DNA from: Clostridiales bacterium UBA4653
Lineage (GTDB): Bacteria > Bacillota > Clostridia > Oscillospirales > CAG-272
Assembly: GCA_002405565.1 (NCBI GenBank)
Contig: DHMB01000084.1
Coordinates: forward strand, 626 to 19,994
Direction of reading: 5' to 3'
Length of the DNA: 19,369 nucleotides
Program-made: the position numbers and the translations under genes
Shown: piece by piece, positions 8,982 to 14,861 of the stretch
How positions within the stretch are numbered: position 1 is the first letter of the stretch
Layout of the letters: every line of letters begins with the position of its first letter
The notes under the pieces: generated by a model
Database searches by the model: none
What the model was told of the DNA's origin: nothing
What the model saw: the letters and a program-made list of their open reading frames with translations, nothing else

Positions 8982-9377
8982 ATGGAAATGAACAATGAAC
9001 TTATCGCAAAAGCAAAACAGGCAAAAACCCCCGACGAGCTGATGACCCTCGCAAAAGAAAACGGCACTGAAATGACGGAAGAAAGCGCAAATGCGTATTT
9101 CAATCAGCTCCACCCCAAGATGGGCGAGCTTGCAGACGACGAGCTTGACAACGTGGCAGGCGGTTCGTGCTACGCAGGCGATGGAAGAATGGTCACTTCA
9201 TTAGGTCACGTGTGCCATGGATTCCGCTGCAAAAAAGACGGCAGCGGTGCGCACAATTTTATATGTATTGTGCCGCATTGCAGAGAATGCGATGCAGTCG
9301 CAAATTGCGGGTCGTGCCAATATTGCTCATACGAAAAAGGCTTGTGGCTCTGCAATAATCCCAAGAATACAAAATAA
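8982..9377 (+). CDS. Nif11-type leader RiPP precursor 2 (131 aa, 10-Cys core)
   Basis: The Nif11-like leader ends in DNVAGG (residues 56-61), where the C39 peptidase should cut. The 70-residue core begins SCYAGDGR and has ten cysteines (63, 78, 83, 95, 100, 103, 109, 112, 115, 124). The C-terminal module NCGSCQYCSYEKGLWLCN (108-125) is closely matched in precursor 4, and the GHxCxGFxCKK segment (75-85) is shared too, so these two form a subfamily. GGAG (8971-8974) is seven bases before the ATG. The high Cys density suits thioether formation by the downstream radical SAM enzyme, disulfides or metal binding; sequence alone cannot separate these. Confidence 0.93.
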   Translation: MEMNNELIAKAKQAKTPDELMTLAKENGTEMTEESANAYFNQLHPKMGELADDELDNVAGGSCYAGDGRMVTSLGHVCHGFRCKKDGSGAHNFICIVPHCRECDAVANCGSCQYCSYEKGLWLCNNPKNTK

Positions 9378-9401
9378 ATTTACTTGAATAAGGAGTTTTT
9401 T

Positions 9402-9638
9402 ATGGAAAACAACTTTACACCCGAACTTATTGAAAAGGCAAAATCGGCAAAAAGCACTGAGGAGCTTATGGCTCTCGCAAAAGAAAACGGCATTGAAATG
9501 ACGGAAGAAAGCGCAAATGCGTATTTTAATCAGCTCAATCCCCAAATGGGCGAGCTTTCGGACGACGAGCTTGATAACGTTGCCGGCGGCGGATGCCAAT
9601 CCAATAGCGGACAGCTTAATACGCATAAGAAGTTTTGA
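9402..9638 (+). CDS. Nif11-type leader RiPP precursor 3 with very short core (78 aa)
   Basis: A complete Nif11-like leader ending DELDNVAGG (residues 55-63), but a core of only 15 residues with a single cysteine (C65). The core start GCQSNSGQL resembles the first residues of precursors 1 and 4, then ends in HKKF and a stop. AAGGAG (9390-9395) sets the start at the ATG at 9402; an upstream in-frame TTG at 9384 precedes this site and is not needed. A 33-base stretch (9494-9526) is identical to precursor 2. Only 61 bases separate the stop from precursor 4, so no lost core is left behind. It could be a truncated relic, a leader-only competitor or a real short product. Confidence 0.85.
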   Translation: MENNFTPELIEKAKSAKSTEELMALAKENGIEMTEESANAYFNQLNPQMGELSDDELDNVAGGGCQSNSGQLNTHKKF

Positions 9639-9699
9639 AAAAAGCCTGATTGCCCCCGCATAATACACATTTGAAAATTTATCATAATAGGAGGTTTTA

Positions 9700-10080
9700 A
9701 TGGATAAGGAATTTATAGCAAAAGCGAAACAAGCAAAAACCCCTGAAGAACTGATAGCTTTTGCAAAGGAAAACGGCATTGAAATGACCGACGAGAGCGC
9801 ACAGGCGTATTTCAATCGGTTCCATCCGAAGGCAGGCGAGCTTGCAGACGACGAGCTTGACAATATTTCTGGCGGCGGGTGTCACACAGACGACGGCAGA
9901 GAAATTGTGACAGTCGGTCACGGCTGCACGGGTTTTGTATGTAAAAAATGCGGCAACGAAAATGTCATTACCGGCGTCGGCGTTGTGTTCTGCAAATGCG
10001 GCTGCATGGCGGTATGCAACAACTGCAAATACTGCACATACGAAAAAGGTCTCTGGTTTTGCAACAAAAAGAAGAAATAA
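9700..10080 (+). CDS. Nif11-type leader RiPP precursor 4 (126 aa, 11-Cys core)
   Basis: The leader ends DELDNISGG (residues 51-59); SGG replaces the AGG of the other three but is still a double-glycine site. The 67-residue core starts GCHTDDGR and has eleven cysteines (61, 76, 81, 84, 98, 100, 102, 106, 109, 112, 121), including a CKCGC run (98-102). The tail NNCKYCTYEKGLWFCNKKKK (107-126) matches precursor 2 through the YEKGLW motif and ends in four lysines. AGGAGG (9689-9694) precedes the ATG. It is the last precursor before a hairpin and the maturase gene, and the one with most cysteines. Confidence 0.93.
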   Translation: MDKEFIAKAKQAKTPEELIAFAKENGIEMTDESAQAYFNRFHPKAGELADDELDNISGGGCHTDDGREIVTVGHGCTGFVCKKCGNENVITGVGVVFCKCGCMAVCNNCKYCTYEKGLWFCNKKKK

Positions 10081-10097
10081 ACCGATTCAAACAAGTA

Positions 10098-10129
10098 AAC
10101 GGACTGCCATAATTTGCAGTCCGTTATTT
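10098..10129 (+). terminator. Hairpin between precursor 4 and the maturase, possible partial terminator
   Basis: A 10-bp perfect stem (10098-10107 with 10116-10125) and 8-base loop, followed by a short T-poor tail (ATTTG). The weak tail suggests read-through or RNA stabilisation rather than full termination. It would leave more precursor than maturase transcript. This role is inferred. Confidence 0.6.
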
Positions 10130-10178
10130 GAAAAATCGAATTTAGCCCGACATAATGCGGGTATTATAAGGAATATTT

Positions 10179-11564
10179 ATGCGTTATATTTTGAACCCCT
10201 ATATTGCTCTGCGTTCGTGGCGGCTTGTCCCATATGCATATTACATAAAGGGAGAACGCAATGCGGCGGGACTGAAAAAAGAAGAATTTGAATTTCTGTC
10301 TGCGTGTGACGGACAAACCGAGTTGCCGGACGAAAACGAGAGCGCTATCGCGCGCGAGCTCATTGAAAAAGGCTTTATCCATAAAGCAGAGGGCGGCGAA
10401 AAGCTCTCCGATTGGAGCCGTGCCCGCGTTTTTGAAAACCGTTATTTTCCCGCAATGAATCTGATGATAACAGGCAAATGCAATTATAATTGTATTCATT
10501 GTTTCAACGCGGCAGACAATGCCCCGCTTATGAGCGAATGGACAATGGATGAAATGAACAGCCTTCTTGACCAGGCGCGTGATTGCGGGATAAATGCGTT
10601 CACGATTACCGGCGGCGAGCCTATGCTGCATAAAAATTTCTTTGAGATTATAGAAGGCATTTATTCGCGCGGAATGTTCGTCGAAGAGCTGAATACAAAC
10701 GGATATTTCATAAACGAACAGGCACTTAAGCGCCTGAAAAATATCGGATGCGTTCCTCTTGTGAAAATATCCTTTGACGGAATCGGCTATCACGATTGGA
10801 TGCGAAATCATAAGGGCGCCGAACAAACGGCGCTTGACGCGATTTCTCTCTGTATTGAAAACGGATTTCCCGTCAAAGTGCAGACAAATATGAATCGTCG
10901 GAACTGCGACGTAATGCTTGAAACGGCAAGAAAGCTTGACGCAATGGGCGTAACTGAAATGCGGATCATCCGCACGACCGAAGCTCCGCGTTGGGTGCAG
11001 AATGCCGGCGACGCCTGCCTTACGTTTGAAGAGTATTTTGATAAAGCAATCTGTCTCTGGCAGAAATACGCGGCGGAAGCTCATGATATGAATATGACCG
11101 TATGGCAAGTGGGAACGCTTTATCCGAAAACAAAATTTTATACTCTTGCCGCAGTCAACTCCTGCAAAGGCAAGTATCGCGACAGTGCCCCCGTATGCAA
11201 GGGCAATCGCGGAATGGTCGCCGTTGCGGCAAACGGAAATCTTTATCCGTGTCATCAGCTGTCCGGTTATTACGAGCAGCATGGATATTTTCTCGGAAAC
11301 GTAAAACAAACCCCGCTGAAAACGTTGCTTTCGGATGGAAAATACCTTGAAGAAGTCTGTACAACGCTCGGAACGTTGCGGGAGAAAAACCAAAAGTGCG
11401 GTAATTGCGCCCATTTTGAGCTCTGCAACGGCGGTTGTCGCGCCATAGCAATGGCTTTTACGGGGGACAAGCTCGGAATCGACCCTTCCAAATGTTTCTT
11501 CTGGAAAAACGGATACGCAGAAAAAATCGCGGCGGCTCTTCCCGATTACAGCACAAATATTTAA
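10179..11564 (+). CDS. Radical SAM/SPASM RiPP maturase
   Basis: A 461-residue radical SAM enzyme. Residues 1 to about 80 look like a small winged-helix, RRE-type leader-binding domain (for example EKGFIHK at 63-69); this part is inferred. The [4Fe-4S] motif CNYNCIHC gives C101, C105 and C108, and GGEP (145-148) contacts SAM in the family. The C-terminal SPASM domain shows a GX4C ending at C358, then C407-x2-C410-x5-C416-x3-C420, and C439. Further cysteines at 329 and 340 precede the SPASM GX4C. AAGGA precedes the ATG. It lies directly after four Cys-rich Nif11 precursors, so it probably modifies them, for example by thioether or carbon-carbon cross-linking. Only one maturase is seen for all four. 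The family is certain; the reaction is not. Confidence 0.95.
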   Translation: MRYILNPYIALRSWRLVPYAYYIKGERNAAGLKKEEFEFLSACDGQTELPDENESAIARELIEKGFIHKAEGGEKLSDWSRARVFENRYFPAMNLMITGKCNYNCIHCFNAADNAPLMSEWTMDEMNSLLDQARDCGINAFTITGGEPMLHKNFFEIIEGIYSRGMFVEELNTNGYFINEQALKRLKNIGCVPLVKISFDGIGYHDWMRNHKGAEQTALDAISLCIENGFPVKVQTNMNRRNCDVMLETARKLDAMGVTEMRIIRTTEAPRWVQNAGDACLTFEEYFDKAICLWQKYAAEAHDMNMTVWQVGTLYPKTKFYTLAAVNSCKGKYRDSAPVCKGNRGMVAVAANGNLYPCHQLSGYYEQHGYFLGNVKQTPLKTLLSDGKYLEEVCTTLGTLREKNQKCGNCAHFELCNGGCRAIAMAFTGDKLGIDPSKCFFWKNGYAEKIAAALPDYSTNI

Positions 11565-11597
11565 TATACTTTCAGATCAAAGGAAAGGAAAATAAAT

Positions 11598-11810
11598 ATG
11601 AATAATCAAAACAACGAAAAAAATGCGTATACGCTCACGGACAAAGATCTTGAAACGGTTTCGGGCGGCACGTCGACACAAATGCCCGGTATTTCCTGTC
11701 CGCGTTGCGGCAAATTTATTCCGACAACCATTACGGAGCTGATGACCCAGGGACGTCTCAGATGCCCGTACTGCCTCTCGATACTGAATATTGATCGGAA
11801 AAATCCCTGA
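11598..11810 (+). CDS. Small double-glycine protein with zinc-ribbon-like Cys pattern (70 aa)
   Basis: A 70-residue protein. Its N-terminal half, YTLTDKDLETVSGG (residues 11-24), resembles a short class II bacteriocin double-glycine leader and is unrelated in sequence to the Nif11 leaders, though the last residues (ETVSGG) fit a C39 site. The 46 residues after GG have two Cys pairs, CPRC (34-37) and CPYC (56-59), in a zinc-ribbon arrangement. AGGAAAGGAA precedes the ATG. It is 33 bases after the maturase stop and before a strong terminator, so it is the last gene of the operon. It may be a fifth cargo, a maturation partner or an immunity factor; none of these is shown. Confidence 0.8.
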   Translation: MNNQNNEKNAYTLTDKDLETVSGGTSTQMPGISCPRCGKFIPTTITELMTQGRLRCPYCLSILNIDRKNP

Positions 11811-11877
11811 AACCGCGAAAAGTAAACTGCGGCACGTCACAGCGCAGAAAGCTGCCTTCCGCAAGCAAATATAACTG

Positions 11878-11912
11878 AAAAAGCACTTGCATTGCAAGTG
11901 CTTTTTGTGTTT
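11878..11912 (+). terminator. Strong intrinsic terminator ending the RiPP operon (symmetrical)
   Basis: A 12-bp perfect stem (11878-11889 with 11895-11906) and 5-base loop CATTG, starting with AAAAA and ending with TTTTT. It works on both strands in principle and could also stop minus-strand transcription from the XRE gene. Confidence 0.9.
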
Positions 11913-12087
11913 ACAGGTCAATTCAGTTGCCGAATTTGTGTTATCCAATTTAGATGCATCATGAAGGTACACCTCTCCCTTGGTGAAGCAGGGGCTTGCC
12001 AGTGACCGCGATCTTCCGGGGTGCAATGCCATGCTTGCAAACGAGGTCTATGCAGATAGGTAATAGCGGAGGCGAAATGTAAGATTG
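11913..12087. other. Gene-poor stretch between the terminator and the XRE gene
   Basis: No convincing gene lies here. Minus-strand frames stay open through parts of it, and their composition looks protein-like in places, so it may be a remnant of an older coding or mobile segment. I cannot name it. No Shine-Dalgarno, promoter or terminal inverted repeat is clear. Confidence 0.35.
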
Positions 12088-13227
12088 TTACGACAGATTA
12101 TTCACGATAGCAAATAGCTCAAGAAAACGAGTTTCCTGATTCAAGAATTGAATTCCTGGTGTAGATAATTTGTTTAGCAACATCTGCTTTATGTTTTCTT
12201 TAGGCAATGACGTGATCACTTCGGTTTCCCTTATGACAGGTGATTTGATATGGCTACGTTGCAAAACTTTTTGTCCCGTATATGTGCTGTAAAGATCAAT
12301 ATAATACATAACGGATTTTTCTACGGCACCCATTGCCTTTGAGGTTTCGCCTGTTGCAAGATATGCTTCTGCTAATAGCAAATAACAGTCTCCCGAATCA
12401 AAATCATGATATGAAAGAGGAATTTCATCTTTGAATATTACACTCATAACCTCGAAAAATGTTTCGTATACAGCAATAGCATCCTTATATTTTCCGTCGT
12501 TGCAGTATGTTTTTCCAAGTCGCGCAATATCATTTTCGAAAGCTTGCAACGTATAGTCAATATTGCTACAAAGACATGTTGCGGTTCTTTTGTAATTAGC
12601 CATGTATTCATTAACGATTGCCATATTGGAATACACGGTTAAATCGGCGCGAGGGGGGAAGTTTCTTGCTTCGTTCGATGCTAAAGTAAAATTTCCTTGT
12701 GTACAATAAAGAAAAACCAAGACTTGACGAGCAGATAAAATATCGGTGATATTTTTCGAATTTGCTATAATAAAATTCGCTTGACGAATCGTTTCAGATG
12801 CAATTTCTTTGGCTCGTTTTTCAGCATAAATCCATCCGTTTTCCGGCAATGAAAGCGAAGCGCCGAGATTCATACAATTGATCATAATGATCAGATTGTT
12901 AGGATATTTCTTCAACCCGTCAAGTAAAATATCATACGCGTTCAAATACGATACAACTTCACCGTATTTTTCTACACCACCGGCGTGTTGAACAATTTTC
13001 CACGCTTCTTCATTTTCTGTTGTATCGGCAATGCCAAACAGCACATCTGTACTAACACCGAATATTGATGCAAGCGGAACAACCTGCGATATGTCCGGCA
13101 TCCCCGTATCATTCTCCCATTTTGAAACTGCTTGATAAGTAACCCCAAGCCGTTCAGCAAGCTCCTCTTGCGTAAAACCGTTTTTCGTGCGCAGAGCTTT
13201 GATGATCTGCCCCATTGTAGATGACAT
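12088..13227 (-). CDS. XRE-family transcriptional regulator with long helical, TPR-like C-terminus
   Basis: A 379-residue protein. Residues 5-62 form a Cro/CI-type helix-turn-helix with TQEELAERLGVTYQAVSKWE (19-38). The remaining about 310 residues are helical with TPR-like spacing (for example around DIARLGKTYCNDGKYKDAIA and LAEAYLATGETSKAMGAVEK). This layout recalls peptide-sensing RRNPP regulators, but no ligand site can be read. The start ATG at 13227 has GGAGG seven bases upstream; the ATG at residue 5 does not. The gene is convergent with the RiPP operon. Its base composition looks more AT-rich than the RiPP genes, which could mean a separate origin. A role controlling the RiPP locus is possible but unproven. 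Confidence 0.85.
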   Translation of the reverse strand: MSSTMGQIIKALRTKNGFTQEELAERLGVTYQAVSKWENDTGMPDISQVVPLASIFGVSTDVLFGIADTTENEEAWKIVQHAGGVEKYGEVVSYLNAYDILLDGLKKYPNNLIIMINCMNLGASLSLPENGWIYAEKRAKEIASETIRQANFIIANSKNITDILSARQVLVFLYCTQGNFTLASNEARNFPPRADLTVYSNMAIVNEYMANYKRTATCLCSNIDYTLQAFENDIARLGKTYCNDGKYKDAIAVYETFFEVMSVIFKDEIPLSYHDFDSGDCYLLLAEAYLATGETSKAMGAVEKSVMYYIDLYSTYTGQKVLQRSHIKSPVIRETEVITSLPKENIKQMLLNKLSTPGIQFLNQETRFLELFAIVNNLS

Positions 13228-13262
13228 GATATAACCTCCGAGTAGAATACTTCGGTACCGTG

Positions 13263-13268
13263 ATTATA
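13263..13268 (-). promoter_or_regulatory. Putative -10 box for the XRE gene
   Basis: Reads TATAAT on the minus strand, 36 bases upstream of the start codon. No good -35 box is seen at 16-18 bases, so the call rests on the -10 and position only. Confidence 0.4.
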
Positions 13269-13317
13269 TTGTAACACATACCTTGGAAAATAAGAAGCGA
13301 CTTAAAAACGAATTGCC

Positions 13318-13334
13318 CTCAACTTTGCGTTGAG
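13318..13334. repeat. Short inverted repeat upstream of the XRE gene
   Basis: CTCAAC and GTTGAG (13318-13323, 13329-13334) around a 5-base centre, about 90 bases before the XRE start. It might be an operator for autoregulation. A 6-bp arm is short enough to be chance. Confidence 0.25.
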
Positions 13335-13421
13335 TTTATGATATCACAAATTAATGAATCAGTCTATGCATTAGTCCGAATCTGTCTACAGCCCCCCATA
13401 CAGCTACACATGCGCAGAAAG

Positions 13422-13988
13422 CTACTTATTGCATGTAATAAGAAAAGCGTTTTCGATCTCCCGAACGGCACTAAGTTTCATGTTCGTTTTTGACAAAGAT
13501 GAAACAATATCGTCCACCGTATCAGGGTAAACCTCAATTCTTCTGTCCCCCATATCAATGAGTTTACTTTGGTTTTTGTCAATAGACAGGCAGAAAACGC
13601 CGCCGTCTTTGAGAAGCGAATCAACCTTTGCAATAACTCCTTGCTTGTCCTCAAAGTGCATCATCGTCAAAGAGGAATAGATTGCATCATATGTGAGAGT
13701 AAACGGATACCGTAAAAAATCAGCACATAAATAGACAATGTTGGGATAAGCGCTTAAATTGATGCTTGCTCTCTCAATTGTCTTAGGAGAAATGTCAATG
13801 CCAGTCAACTGTAAACAATGCGGAGCAACCTTTTTCGCAATTCTTCCGGTACCGATGCCTATTTCAAGAACCGTTTTTTTCTTTCCGAGAGCCATGGCGT
13901 CTATCAAAGCCTGACCATCCCACCTGTCCATGTATTCCTGCAAAACAGGCGGATCACGAAAGGGATCATTGTCTTCATCGATCAGCAA
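13422..13988 (-). CDS. Class I SAM-dependent methyltransferase (start uncertain)
   Basis: At least 188 residues with motif I VLEIGIGTGRIA (residues 40-51), an acidic IDIS (74-77) and a Rossmann layout, so it transfers methyl groups from SAM; the substrate is unknown. The TTG at 13988 has no Shine-Dalgarno. The frame stays open upstream and encodes a plausible N-terminus, NDSKTERIKKHYDLL, before it. The best-placed initiator is an ATA at 14030-14028 that overlaps the TAA of the upstream gene (ATAA), with GAAGG 10 bases before it. The common ATGA overlap may have become ATAA by a single change. The true coding region therefore probably starts at or near 14030, with weak initiation. It follows the four-helix-bundle gene in the same operon. 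Confidence 0.75.
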   Translation of the reverse strand: MLIDEDNDPFRDPPVLQEYMDRWDGQALIDAMALGKKKTVLEIGIGTGRIAKKVAPHCLQLTGIDISPKTIERASINLSAYPNIVYLCADFLRYPFTLTYDAIYSSLTMMHFEDKQGVIAKVDSLLKDGGVFCLSIDKNQSKLIDMGDRRIEVYPDTVDDIVSSLSKTNMKLSAVREIENAFLITCNK

Positions 13989-14026
13989 ATCATAGTGCTT
14001 TTTAATACGTTCGGTTTTAGAATCGT

Positions 14027-14401
14027 TTATTGCCTGTTTTCCTTCTTCGATTTGAGATTGTTTTTCGCCGTGGTAACGGACTTAATGAGCAAAAACCTTA
14101 TTGTTGCACATTTGCGGTCGAGCCGCTTGTATCTCTGCTCGTCAATATATCCGCTTTTCCATAGCATTTCAAGCCATTTGCCCGTTTCATTGGCTTCTTT
14201 GAGCGATATTTCGAGTTTTGCAATAAAATCCGCGCGACCGTGGGCGTATTTGCTTTCGGCAATATTGGCACAAATGCTCGTTGCACTTCTGCCGATTTGA
14301 TTGGAGATTATATTTTCGTGTCTTGCGTGTAATTCTTTCGTCAACTGCAAAACTTCAACGGATAATTCCATGGAAAGATCACCGAGCTTATCTTCTCTCA
14401 C
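14027..14401 (-). CDS. Four-helix-bundle protein (23S rRNA intervening-sequence/bAvd-like family)
   Basis: A 124-residue helical protein with the family motif NQIGRSATSICANIAES (residues 34-50) followed by FIAKLEISLKEANET (59-73). The family is related to 23S rRNA intervening-sequence proteins and to the bAvd accessory protein of diversity-generating retroelements; most members have no known job. I chose the GTG at 14401 because a good promoter (-10 at 14427-14432) lies just upstream, while the in-frame ATG at 14461 lies beyond the promoter. An AAGG lies about 10 bases before the GTG. It overlaps the downstream methyltransferase frame and sits next to a large hairpin array. No reverse transcriptase or template repeat is seen nearby, so it is not part of a recognisable DGR. 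Confidence 0.85.
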   Translation of the reverse strand: MREDKLGDLSMELSVEVLQLTKELHARHENIISNQIGRSATSICANIAESKYAHGRADFIAKLEISLKEANETGKWLEMLWKSGYIDEQRYKRLDRKCATIRFLLIKSVTTAKNNLKSKKENRQ

Positions 14402-14426
14402 AATTTCACCGCCTTCCACACCAAAT

Positions 14427-14455
14427 ATAATACCATACTTCCGATCAAGAATCAA
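14427..14455 (-). promoter_or_regulatory. Sigma-A-type promoter for the four-helix-bundle/methyltransferase genes
   Basis: On the minus strand: -35 TTGATT (14450-14455), 17-base spacer, -10 TATTAT (14427-14432). The predicted transcript starts about 20 bases before the GTG start at 14401. Confidence 0.7.
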
Positions 14456-14493
14456 TATCATTTATGCGCAGTATCGAACGACTGCACCTCCGT

Positions 14494-14665
14494 TTGCGCG
14501 GAGCGCAACTCCATTGGGCGTCAGCCCACCCCGTTTGGCATAGCCATCTTCATTTGCGCTCCGCGCAACCTCACTTGTGTCCGCCTTGCGGCGAAATGAT
14601 GTCAGCTTACAGCTGAATGATGTTGCGTGCGCCGCACGCAAACGAGGTTGTGCCTTGCGGCACAA
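14494..14665. repeat. Array of eight consecutive small hairpins
   Basis: Eight perfect short palindromes lie in 172 bases, separated by 6-13 bases: TTGCGC/GCGCAA (14494-14508), TGGGC/GCCCA (14515-14528), TGGC/GCCA (14536-14546), TTGCGC/GCGCAA (14554-14568), CGCC/GGCG (14582-14593), TCAGCT/AGCTGA (14602-14616), TTGCGTGC/GCACGCAA (14623-14641) and TTGTGCC/GGCACAA (14648-14665). Loops are 3-4 bases. Several spacers share CTC, ATG or GAGG elements. Stem sequences differ while hairpin form is kept, and the first and fourth hairpins have the same arms with complementary loops (GGA and TCC). The array lies between tRNA-Gln and the four-helix-bundle gene and has no coding explanation. Function unknown. 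Confidence 0.85.
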
Positions 14666-14668
14666 ATG

Positions 14669-14700
14669 AAAAATCCGAAAGTCGAAACTTTCGGATTTTT
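14669..14700 (-). terminator. Terminator of tRNA-Gln (symmetrical)
   Basis: A 14-bp perfect stem (14669-14682 with 14687-14700) and loop CGAA, flanked by A and T runs. On the minus strand it begins at the CCA end of the tRNA and ends in TTTTT. Confidence 0.85.
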
Positions 14701-14776
14701 GGCTGGGATAGCTGGACTCGAACCAGCGAAATGCAAGAGTCAAAGTCTTGTGCCTTACCGACTTGGCTATATCCCA
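14700..14776 (-). tRNA. tRNA-Gln (anticodon UUG), CCA encoded
   Basis: A full cloverleaf on the minus strand. The 7-bp acceptor pairs 14704-14710 with 14770-14776. The anticodon arm is CAAGA/TCTTG with loop CTTTGAC, giving anticodon TTG (reads CAA). The T arm is GCTGG/CCAGC with loop TTCGAGT. The discriminator G (14703) is followed by an encoded CCA (14700-14702). It is a single tRNA with its own promoter and terminator. Confidence 0.96.
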
Positions 14777-14792
14777 ATATTTTTCTCCCAAT

Positions 14793-14821
14793 ATTTTATC
14801 ACACATAAAAAACAATGTCAA
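14793..14821 (-). promoter_or_regulatory. Consensus promoter for tRNA-Gln
   Basis: On the minus strand: perfect -35 TTGACA (14816-14821), 17-base spacer, -10 TAAAAT (14793-14798). The near-consensus fit suits a highly expressed stable RNA. Confidence 0.88.
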
Positions 14822-14824
14822 TAT

Positions 14825-14850
14825 AAAAATCCCGCCAAGGCGGGATTTTT
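14825..14850 (-). terminator. Terminator of the surE operon
   Basis: Perfect stem AAAAATCCCGC/GCGGGATTTTT with a 4-base loop, 12 bases after the surE stop on the minus strand, with a T run at its end. Confidence 0.88.
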
Positions 14851-14861
14851 GAAATGGATTG

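Noticed and set aside
9384..9401. TTG start at 9384 for precursor 3.
   Set aside because: It precedes the AAGGAG at 9390-9395; the ATG at 9402 is correctly spaced and gives a normal leader.
10140..10164. A SigB-like promoter (GGGTAT at 10159-10164) upstream of the maturase, which would fit the partner-switch module.
   Set aside because: Transcription would start at or inside the Shine-Dalgarno of the maturase, and the -35 match is poor.
11842..13423. A 12-base direct repeat GCGCAGAAAGCT at 11842-11853 and 13412-13423, flanking the XRE gene, possibly target-site duplications.
   Set aside because: Repeats of this length are expected by chance several times in a window this size, no transposase is present and no inverted ends were found.
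14027..14461. Diversity-generating retroelement, because of the bAvd-like four-helix-bundle protein.
   Set aside because: No reverse transcriptase, template repeat or variable repeat is visible in the window.
14401..14461. ATG at 14461 as the start of the four-helix-bundle gene.
   Set aside because: It lies upstream of the predicted promoter and has no ribosome binding site; the extra residues do not resemble the family.
14494..14665. CRISPR array.
   Set aside because: The repeated units are not identical in sequence and the spacers are 6-13 bases, so there is no repeat-spacer pattern.
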